From Billgrantia saliphila (lineage in GTDB: Bacteria > Pseudomonadota > Gammaproteobacteria > Pseudomonadales > Halomonadaceae): a stretch of 64,000 nt of DNA. The DNA lies in contig NZ_PJRN01000006.1 of assembly GCF_002930105.1 (NCBI RefSeq), forward strand, positions 1-64,000, given 5' to 3'. The translations under genes were made by a program, and so were the position numbers. Under the pieces are notes generated by a model, which saw nothing but the letters and a program-made list of their open reading frames with translations, made no database searches and was not told where the DNA came from. Shown one piece after another: positions 57,825 through 64,000 of this stretch. Position 1 is the first letter of the stretch, and each line of letters starts with the position of its first letter.

Positions 57825-58604
57825 CTAGGCAATGCGTTCGTGCGGCGCGCAAAGCGTGTGCTCGTCACCGTCCCGCGCCAGCGTTACGTGCGGCGGCAAC
57901 GCCAACGGCGCGACCATGGCCTCGGCATCGACGGCATGGCTCAGGTGGGTCAGCCAGGCCCGTTGCGGTGCCAGCCGCTCGACGATCTCCAGCGCCATCG
58001 ACAGCGTATTGTGGTTGCGAGGCTCGGTGTGGCTGGCCGGATGCGTGGCATCGAGCACCACCGCATCGGGACGCCAGCGGCGCAGGAAGCGCTCGGTCTC
58101 GGGCGGCAGCCCGCAGGTATCGGTGAGGTAGGCCAACCGCGAGCCCCCGTCGTCGAGACAGTAGCCCAGCGTCGGCTTGCTGTGGTTGAGCGGTACCGGG
58201 ATCGCCTCCATGCCCTCGAGTTGCAGCGGGCGGAACGGCTTGAGCCCCGGCTGGAAGGCGAGCACGCCGGCATGCTGGTGGAGATCGGCGCAGCCCTGCG
58301 GATCCTTGGGGCCATAAACGGGAATCGGCTCGCCCGCGCCCCAGCGCAGGTGAAACAGGCCCTGCACATGGTCGACATGGTAGTGCGTCAGCAGAATTGC
58401 CGCGGGGCGCTCACGCTCGCAGTCTTCGGCAAGATCCATGCGCCCCGCGTCGAGCAGGTAGCGCTGCCCGTCCACCCGTACCTCGGCACAGCAGGGCCCA
58501 CGCCGATGGCAGCTCAGCACCCGGGCACGCTGGCAGGCCGGGCAGTCGCAGCCGAAGCGCGGCACCTGGGCGCTGTCGCCGGTGCCCACGAAGCGTAGCC
58601 TCAC
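57825..58604 (-). CDS. phnP: Cyclic-phosphate phosphodiesterase PhnP
   Basis: 259 aa from GTG at 58604, which overlaps the phnN stop (GTGA). The metallo-beta-lactamase motif LTHYHVDHVQGL binds the dinuclear metal site. The PhnP-specific N-terminal cysteine set GCDCPACQ...SCHRRGPCC supplies a structural zinc. TDTCGLPP and ATHPASHTEPRNHNT complete the site. It opens 5-phosphoribosyl 1,2-cyclic phosphate released by C-P lyase. It is the last gene of the visible phn operon. Confidence 0.95.
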   Translation of the reverse strand: MRLRFVGTGDSAQVPRFGCDCPACQRARVLSCHRRGPCCAEVRVDGQRYLLDAGRMDLAEDCERERPAAILLTHYHVDHVQGLFHLRWGAGEPIPVYGPKDPQGCADLHQHAGVLAFQPGLKPFRPLQLEGMEAIPVPLNHSKPTLGYCLDDGGSRLAYLTDTCGLPPETERFLRRWRPDAVVLDATHPASHTEPRNHNTLSMALEIVERLAPQRAWLTHLSHAVDAEAMVAPLALPPHVTLARDGDEHTLCAPHERIA

Positions 58605-59167
58605 GAGACGCACTCCTCGGCCAGCCAGGCCTCGAGAGCCGCCAGCGTGGTTTCGAGCGCTCCGCTGTTGTCCAGGCGATGCACGCCGGGACAGGCTCGC
58701 TCGAGCTGGCGATGCCGCTCGAGCCGGGCCGCGATCTGCTCGCGACTTTCCCGCCCCCGCTGCTGGAGCCGCTCGCGCAGCACCTCCGACCGAGCCGTTA
58801 CCATCACCGGGCGCAGCTGCCTGGGGAAACGCACCTCGGCCAACGGCAGGGCACGCCGACTGCCGTTGACCAGCACCGTGGCGCCGCGCTCGAGCCAGGC
58901 ACACACCTCGAGCCCCAGCGCGTAGTCGAGCCCATGGGCCTGCCAGTCGAGGCAGAACAGCCCCGCCTGACGGCGCCAGGCGAACTCCGCGCGGCTCAGG
59001 CTTACGCTGTCCTCACTCGCGCTGCTCGGCCGGGTGATGTAGCGATGCGCCACCAGCCATTCGGGATGTCGTCGACGTGCAGCGTCGAGCAGGCTGTCCT
59101 TGCCCACCCCACTGGGGCCCATCACATAGACGAGCCGCCCAGCTGTCGCCTCGGCCAGCGCGCCCAT
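58601..59167 (-). CDS. phnN: Ribose 1,5-bisphosphokinase PhnN
   Basis: 188 aa from MGALAEATAGRLVYVMGPSG. P-loop MGPSGVGKDSLL; guanylate-kinase-like lid and base region RYITRPSSASEDS; TVLVNGSRRALP. It makes PRPP from ribose 1,5-bisphosphate, the end of the phosphonate route. Both ends overlap neighbours (TGATG with phnM, GTGA with phnP). Confidence 0.94.
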   Translation of the reverse strand: MGALAEATAGRLVYVMGPSGVGKDSLLDAARRRHPEWLVAHRYITRPSSASEDSVSLSRAEFAWRRQAGLFCLDWQAHGLDYALGLEVCAWLERGATVLVNGSRRALPLAEVRFPRQLRPVMVTARSEVLRERLQQRGRESREQIAARLERHRQLERACPGVHRLDNSGALETTLAALEAWLAEECVS

Positions 59168-60309
59168 CAGTGCACCTGCCGTCCAGCGGACCATACCCGC
59201 TCGACCAGCGGATGGTCGTCGCACAACCGCACCCGAATCAGGTCGGCGCGCAGCCCGGGGGCGAGTCGGCCGCGGTCGGCGAGCCCCACCGCCTCGGCGG
59301 GCAGCCGCGTGGCCGTGGCCACGGCCCGCGGCAGCGCGTAGCCGTTCTCCATCCGCGCGATGCGAAATACCGCGTCGAGCAGCGCCGCCGGATAATAGTC
59401 GGAAGAGAGCACGTCCAGCACACCCTGCGCGACCAGCTCGGCGGCGGCGATATTGCCGGAGTGCGAGCCGCCGCGCACTACGTTGGGCGCGCCCATCATC
59501 ACCGCCATGCCGGCCCGGTGCGAAGCCTCGGCGGCCTCCCGCGTGGTGGGAAACTCGGCCACCCGCGTGCCGTATTCGTGGCTCTCGGCGACGTGCTCGA
59601 GGGTGGCGTCGTCGTGGCTGGCCAGAGCCAATCCTCGGGCATGACACTCCGCGGCGATGGCGCGCCGGTGCTCGGCGCTGTAGCGGGCGCTGCTGGCGAC
59701 CTGGCGCTCGACGAACGCCGAGAGCTCCTCGTCGCTCAGTCCGTACTTGCCCTGGTAGTAGGTGCTGTAGGCCTCGAACGAGACGAACTGACGCTGCCCG
59801 GGGGTATGATCCATCAGCGACACCAGGCCCAGTCGCGGCAGGTCGGCGAGCTCGCGGAAGCGCGCAAGCGTCTCGGCCTGGCTGACCTCGCAGCGCAGGT
59901 GCAGGCGATGGTCGACCCGCGCCAGGCCGGCATCAACGATGTCGTCGATCGCCCGGCACATCTCGGCGAGCGCCTGGTGGCGCATGCTCTCCTTGTTGAC
60001 GTCGCCGATGGCCACGGCGTCGAACACCGTAGTGATGCCGCTCGCCGCCATCTGGGCGTCGTGGGCCAGCGCCGCCTGGCGCGCCGGCCAGGCCACCTTG
60101 GGGCGCGGCTGGAAGTACTTCTCCATGTTGTCGGTGTGCAGCTCGACCAGCCCGGGCAGCAGGTAGTCGCCGCCGCAGTCGACCGCCGCGGGATGGCAGC
60201 TTGGGGCGGTATCCAGTTCGACGATCCGGCCGTCGCGTATCACCAGGCTGCCCATAACGACCTCATCGTCGAGGACCAACCGGGCGTTGCTGAGGATCTG
60301 TTCATGCAT
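59167..60309 (-). CDS. phnM: Phosphoribosyl-alkylphosphonate diphosphatase PhnM
   Basis: 380 aa from MHEQILSNARLVLDDEV. Amidohydrolase-fold motifs LPGLVELHTDNMEKYFQPRPKV (metal His), LVSLMDHTPGQRQF, LASHDDATLEHV and SSDYYPAAL. It removes pyrophosphate from the phosphonylated ribose triphosphate. The start lies 8 bp inside phnL. Confidence 0.95.
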   Translation of the reverse strand: MHEQILSNARLVLDDEVVMGSLVIRDGRIVELDTAPSCHPAAVDCGGDYLLPGLVELHTDNMEKYFQPRPKVAWPARQAALAHDAQMAASGITTVFDAVAIGDVNKESMRHQALAEMCRAIDDIVDAGLARVDHRLHLRCEVSQAETLARFRELADLPRLGLVSLMDHTPGQRQFVSFEAYSTYYQGKYGLSDEELSAFVERQVASSARYSAEHRRAIAAECHARGLALASHDDATLEHVAESHEYGTRVAEFPTTREAAEASHRAGMAVMMGAPNVVRGGSHSGNIAAAELVAQGVLDVLSSDYYPAALLDAVFRIARMENGYALPRAVATATRLPAEAVGLADRGRLAPGLRADLIRVRLCDDHPLVERVWSAGRQVH

Positions 60310-61045
60310 GGGGGAGGCCTCGAGATATCGGTTGAGCGGAGGGCGCGAGGGACGGCGCCATGAACGATTCCAGCGGCAGCAGGCGGTCGGCAACCCGCTC
60401 GCGCACGTCCTCGTCGTGGAAGATGCCGAGCATGGCGGTACCGCGTGCCTTGGCCTCGTGGATCAGTTCGACCACCACCGCGCGGTTGGCGGCATCCAGC
60501 GAAGCGGTGGGCTCGTCGAGCAGCAGCAGCGGATGCTCGCCGATGAAGCCGCGGGCGATGTTGACGCGCTGCTGCTCGCCGCCCGAGAAGGTGCCGGGGG
60601 GCAGTGACCAGAGCCGCTCGGGCAGGTTGAGGCGCGCCAGCAGCGTCTCGGCCCGCACCCGGGCCTCGGCCGCATCGGCGCCGCGCGCCAGCAGCGGTTC
60701 CATCACCACCTCGCGTGCCGAGACCCGCGGCACCACGCGCAGGAACTGGCTGACGTAGCCGATCACGTCGCGGCGCAGGGCGTGCCAGGCGTGGGCCGGC
60801 AGCTCGGTGAGGGAAAGCGGCCCATCGCTGAAGTGCAGGCGAATATGTCCCTCGCCGGCCAGGTAGTTGCCGTAGAGGATCTTGAGCAGCGTGCTCTTGC
60901 CGATGCCGCTGGGGCCGGCCAGCACCAGGCACTCGCCCGGGTGGAGTTCGAGCGAGAGGTCGCGCATTACCGAGAGCGCGAGCCCGCCCTGGCCGTGCAG
61001 CACGAAGCCCTTGCCGAGGCGCTCGACGGTGAGAATCGGGGTCAT
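60302..61045 (-). CDS. phnL: C-P lyase complex ABC-type subunit PhnL
   Basis: 247 aa from MTPILTVERLGKGFVLHGQ. AGGAG lies upstream of this ATG, and the start fits E. coli PhnL; an ATG six codons earlier overlaps the phnK stop. Walker A AGPSGIGKSTLL, signature FSGGEQQRVNIARGF, Walker B LLLLDEPTASLDAAN. PhnL is required for C-P lyase function, joining PhnK in an ABC-like dimer on the core complex rather than in transport. Confidence 0.94.
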   Translation of the reverse strand: MTPILTVERLGKGFVLHGQGGLALSVMRDLSLELHPGECLVLAGPSGIGKSTLLKILYGNYLAGEGHIRLHFSDGPLSLTELPAHAWHALRRDVIGYVSQFLRVVPRVSAREVVMEPLLARGADAAEARVRAETLLARLNLPERLWSLPPGTFSGGEQQRVNIARGFIGEHPLLLLDEPTASLDAANRAVVVELIHEAKARGTAMLGIFHDEDVRERVADRLLPLESFMAPSLAPSAQPISRGLPHA

Positions 61046-61059
61046 GGTCGTCTCCTCGG

Positions 61060-61884
61060 TCATGGGGTCAGCACCGACGACACCAGCAGCTGCGTGTAGG
61101 CGTGTTGCGGGTCGTCGAGTATCTGGTCGGTGAGGCCGGCTTCCACCACCCGGCCGCGGCGCATCACCAGCAGGCGGTGGGCGAGCAGGCGGGCCACGGC
61201 CAGGTCGTGGGTGACCAGCACCACCGAGAGCCCGAGCTGGCGCACCAGGGTGCGCAGCATGTCGAGCAGGCGCGCCTGCACCGAGACGTCTAGCCCGCCG
61301 GTGGGCTCGTCCATGAACACCAGCCGCGGCCGGGTAACCAGGGTGCGGGCGATCTGCAGGCGCTGCTGCATGCCGCCGGAGAAGGTGCGCGGCGCGTCGT
61401 CGATGCGTGCCGGGTCGAGTTCCACCTGCGTCATCCAGTCCTGGCCGGCAGCGCGCAGCTGGCCGTAGTGCCGCTGGCCCAGCGCCATCAGCCGCTCACC
61501 GACGTTGGCGCCGGCCGAGACGCCCATGCGCAGCCCGTCGCGCGGGTTCTGGTGCACCAGGCCCCACTCCAGGCGCAACAGCGCGCGGCGCCGCGCCTCG
61601 CCGATGGCGTAGAGATCGGTCTCGCTGGCATCGCCCGGCCGGTGATAGACCACCCGGCCGGCATCCGGCGCCTCCAGCCCGGCGAGCACGCGCAGCAGCG
61701 TCGACTTGCCGGAGCCGGACTCGCCGACGATCCCCAGCACCTCGCCGGCATGAAGGCGAAAATCGATCGCTTCGCATCCCTTGCCGGGGCCGTAGAGTCG
61801 CGTGACGTCCTGCACGTCGAGCAGGACGGGGCGGTCCAGTTCGGGCCTGGCCAGGACAGGAGCAGAAGGGTCGGGACGTTTCAT
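61060..61884 (-). CDS. phnK: C-P lyase complex ABC-type subunit PhnK
   Basis: 274 aa from MKRPDPSAPVL. Walker A GESGSGKSTLL, signature FSGGMQQRLQIARTL, Walker B LVFMDEPTGGLDVSVQ, and the PhnK-typical GLVHQNPRDGLRM segment that docks on PhnJ. The start overlaps the phnJ stop by ATGA. Confidence 0.95.
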   Translation of the reverse strand: MKRPDPSAPVLARPELDRPVLLDVQDVTRLYGPGKGCEAIDFRLHAGEVLGIVGESGSGKSTLLRVLAGLEAPDAGRVVYHRPGDASETDLYAIGEARRRALLRLEWGLVHQNPRDGLRMGVSAGANVGERLMALGQRHYGQLRAAGQDWMTQVELDPARIDDAPRTFSGGMQQRLQIARTLVTRPRLVFMDEPTGGLDVSVQARLLDMLRTLVRQLGLSVVLVTHDLAVARLLAHRLLVMRRGRVVEAGLTDQILDDPQHAYTQLLVSSVLTP

Positions 61885-62714
61885 GACAGCTCTCCCCGGC
61901 GTGTCAGGCAGTAGTCGGTATCCGAGCAGACGAACATGCGCCCTCCGGCATCGTCGGTGATCACCTCGTCGAGAAAGCTCTTGTCGCTTGCGCACAGCGC
62001 GCAGCGCTGCTCCCAGCGCTGGATCTCGAAGGGGTGATCCTCGAAGTCGAGGCTCTCGACGCGGGTATGCGGCGGGATGGCATAGAGCCGCTTCTCGCGC
62101 CCGGCGCCGAACAGTAGCAGCGCCGGGCTCATGTCGAGTTTGGGGTTGTCGAACTTGGGGATAGGCGAGGGATCCATCACGTAGCGCCCGTCGACCTTCA
62201 CCGGGTAGGCGTAGGTGGTGGCGATATGGCCATGGCGGGCGATGTCCTCGTAGAGCTTCACGTGCATCACCCCGTACTCCTCAAGGGCATGCATCAGCCG
62301 GGTTTCCTGCTCGCTGGGTTCGATGAAGCGCAGCGGCTCGGGGATCGGCACCTGGAAGACCAGGATCTGGCCCGGCTCCAGCGGCGTCTCGGGGATGCGA
62401 TGGCGGGTCTGGATGACGCTCGCGGCCGGCGTCACGGTGGTGGTCTCGACCCCCGCCACACGCTCGAAGAAGGCGCGGATGCTGACCGCGTTGGTGGTGT
62501 CGTCGGCGCCCTGGTCGATCACCTTGAGCACGTCGTCGGCACCGAGAATGCTGGCGGTGAGCTGCATGCCGCCGGTGCCCCAGCCGTAGGGCATGGGCAT
62601 TTCGCGGCCGCCGAAGGGCACCTGGTAGCCGGGGATGGCCACCGCCTTGAGCAGCGCACGGCGGATCATGCGCTTGGTCTGCTCGTCCAGGTAGGCGAAG
62701 TTGTAGCCGTTCAT
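61881..62714 (-). CDS. phnJ: C-P lyase catalytic subunit PhnJ
   Basis: 277 aa. The start MNGYNFAYLDEQTKRMIRRALLKA and the GGREMPMPYGWGTGG segment are strongly conserved. Four C-terminal cysteines in a C-x2-C-x21-C-x5-C arrangement (238, 241, 263, 269) match the 4Fe-4S ligands and the catalytic cysteine of this radical-SAM enzyme, which breaks the carbon-phosphorus bond. Overlaps link it to phnI and phnK. Confidence 0.97.
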   Translation of the reverse strand: MNGYNFAYLDEQTKRMIRRALLKAVAIPGYQVPFGGREMPMPYGWGTGGMQLTASILGADDVLKVIDQGADDTTNAVSIRAFFERVAGVETTTVTPAASVIQTRHRIPETPLEPGQILVFQVPIPEPLRFIEPSEQETRLMHALEEYGVMHVKLYEDIARHGHIATTYAYPVKVDGRYVMDPSPIPKFDNPKLDMSPALLLFGAGREKRLYAIPPHTRVESLDFEDHPFEIQRWEQRCALCASDKSFLDEVITDDAGGRMFVCSDTDYCLTRRGELS

Positions 62715-63853
62715 GCTGGGTCTCCTGGAGCGGCGGCGCGCTCGTCGGTCGTCGATGTCGGCGAGCCGGCCTCCTGCCCCGTCCCCTGCCTTCGCGCCTC
62801 GTGCTCTCGCCGCAGGCGGCGCAGCAGTTCGAGCTCGGATTGGAAGTCGACGTAGTGCGGCAGCTTGAGGTGCGAGACGAAGCCCGAGGCCTCGACGTTG
62901 TCGGCATGCGCCAGCACGAATTCGGCCTGCTGGGCGGGGCCCTGGATCGGCTCGCCGAGCTCCTCGGCGCGCAGCGCACGGTCGACCAGCGCCATGGCCA
63001 GGGTCTTGCGTTCGCTATGGCCGAAAGCCAGTCCGTAACCGCGGGTGAACTGCGGCGCGGCCTCACGGGAGCCGCCGAACTGGTTGATCATCTGACACTC
63101 GCTCAGCGCGATCTCGCCGACGCACACCGCCTCGCCCCACTCCTCGGCGAAGATTTCCACCTCCACCTGGCCCAGGCGGATCTCCCCGGCGAAGGGATGA
63201 TTGCGCCCATAGCCGCGCTGGGTGGAATAGCCCAGCGCCAGCAGGTAGCCCTCGTCGCCGCGCGCCAGCATCTGCAGTCGTGCAGCGCGATCGACGGGAT
63301 AGTCGGGCGGATCGCGAGTGATGTCGGCCGGCTCGCTGCCGTCGTCGCGCTCGCGCTCGATCAGCCCCTCGGCGTCGAGCAGCTCAAGGATCTGCGGGCA
63401 CGGCGCCAGCGGCGGCTCGCTGGACTCCACCGGCGGCGTCTCGCCCTCGGCGAGCAGCAGGAAGTCGAGCAGGCGATGGGTGTAGTCGTAGGTCGGCCCC
63501 AGCACCTGGCCACCGGGTATGTCCTTGTAGGTGGCGCTGATGCGACGTTCGATGCGCATGGCGCCGGTGTCCAGCGGCTCGCTCACCGCCAGGCGTGGCA
63601 GCGTGGTGCGGTAGGCGCGCAGCAGGAACACCGCCTCGATCATGTCGCCGCTGGCCTGCTTGATGGCAAGCGCAGCGAGTTCGGGATCGTAGAGCGACGC
63701 CTCGCTCATCACCCGGTCGACGGCCAGGCGCAGCTGGCCCTGGATCTGGTCGACCTCGAGCTCGGCTTGCTCGCGGTCGCCGCGGCGCCGGTCGGCGAGC
63801 AGACGGTGGGCGTTTGCGATGGCACGCTCGCCTCCTTTCACGGCAACGTACAT
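62711..63853 (-). CDS. phnI: C-P lyase core subunit PhnI
   Basis: 380 aa from MYVAVKGGERAIANAHRLL. The family segments LDTGAMRIERRISATYKDIPGGQVLGPTYDYTHRLLDF, LALGYSTQRGYGRNHPF and LPHYVDFQSELELL are present. With PhnG, H and L it attaches ribose triphosphate to phosphonate. The start overlaps the phnH stop (TGATG). Confidence 0.96.
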   Translation of the reverse strand: MYVAVKGGERAIANAHRLLADRRRGDREQAELEVDQIQGQLRLAVDRVMSEASLYDPELAALAIKQASGDMIEAVFLLRAYRTTLPRLAVSEPLDTGAMRIERRISATYKDIPGGQVLGPTYDYTHRLLDFLLLAEGETPPVESSEPPLAPCPQILELLDAEGLIERERDDGSEPADITRDPPDYPVDRAARLQMLARGDEGYLLALGYSTQRGYGRNHPFAGEIRLGQVEVEIFAEEWGEAVCVGEIALSECQMINQFGGSREAAPQFTRGYGLAFGHSERKTLAMALVDRALRAEELGEPIQGPAQQAEFVLAHADNVEASGFVSHLKLPHYVDFQSELELLRRLRREHEARRQGTGQEAGSPTSTTDERAAAPGDPA

Positions 63854-64000
63854 CAGGCGACCTCCTCGATTCGGGTGCTGCGCGGCAGCGCGGCGAGTCG
63901 CGCGCCGCAGGTGAGGATGGCGTCGAGCCCGCACGGAAAACTCCCGCGGTTGGCGGCGAGCCGCGCCATCAGGGGGGCGGCCGCCACGCCCAGGCCCAAC
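63853..64000 (-). CDS. phnH: PhnH C-terminus (gene continues beyond right edge)
   Basis: The final 48 codons on the minus strand read ...LAANRGSFPCGLDAILTC...LPRSTRIEEVA and stop at 63855-63853. The FPxGxD and LPRSTR pattern is that of the PhnH C-terminus, and the position directly before phnI fits. The rest of phnH, and presumably phnG and phnF, lie outside the window. Confidence 0.88.
   Translation of the reverse strand, partial: LGLGVAAAPLMARLAANRGSFPCGLDAILTCGARLAALPRSTRIEEVA

Overview
The window is from a high-GC gammaproteobacterium of the Halomonas type. The partial 16S rRNA at the left edge reads like Halomonadaceae. The gene families also fit a marine or halophilic heterotroph: TRAP carriers of both DctPQM and TAXI type, an SNF-type Na+ symporter, LutABC plus Dld-II, and a phn C-P lyase operon. 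I see no insertion sequence, prophage, CRISPR array or tRNA gene.

Layout. 1-1367 (minus): the 5' ~916 nt of 16S rRNA, its boxA leader and two tandem promoters. 1597-8424: lactate utilisation, lutA-lutB-lutC-dld (minus), with a divergent LldR/GntR regulator and two matching operators between them. 8435-11735: the DctB/DctD sigma-54 two-component pair. 11711-16947: DUF457 membrane protein, gamma carbonic anhydrase, SNF transporter, oligopeptidase A and YheV. 17236-20714: a TAXI-TRAP carrier behind a good -24/-12 promoter with two upstream palindromes. 20801-30217: Cu/Zn SOD, metF, small hydrophilic proteins, AEC carrier, a copper-storage-like protein, then ahcY, ligB and metK. Thus metK, ahcY and metF of the SAM/methyl cycle lie within 9 kb on one strand. 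30522-38303: central carbon metabolism (tkt, class I aldolase fbaB, epd, pgk, class II aldolase), interrupted by a two-gene small-heat-shock operon with a sigma-32-type promoter and a structured leader.

38448-45778: a sugar-acid island made of a PtxS-like LacI repressor, a KguK-type kinase, a KguD-type reductase, a second LacI repressor and a DctPQM TRAP carrier. Repressor sites can be read directly: a perfect palindrome before the first lacI, and a second site type present both before the second lacI and inside the start of dctP. 45833-49558: two paralogous HAD phosphatases flank a small phasin-like protein, a COG4315 protein and an acidic secreted protein. Immediately after the stop codon of the acidic-protein gene, the minus strand encodes a terminator-ended RNA with five hairpins, each presenting an ANGGA hexaloop. 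That is the hallmark of CsrA/RsmA-titrating RNAs and is the most striking unexplained element here.

49648-57789: YciH/SUI1, YbaY-like lipoprotein, sirtuin, NERD membrane protein, RNase T2, dGTPase-like HD protein, a tiny CxxCxGxG protein, DUF4267-like protein, zinc alcohol dehydrogenase and glutaminase. 57825-64000 (minus): phosphonate C-P lyase genes phnH(partial)-I-J-K-L-M-N-P, nearly all with overlapping stop and start codons.

The functional calls rest on motifs and family resemblance read by eye. No alignment, folding or database search was run.
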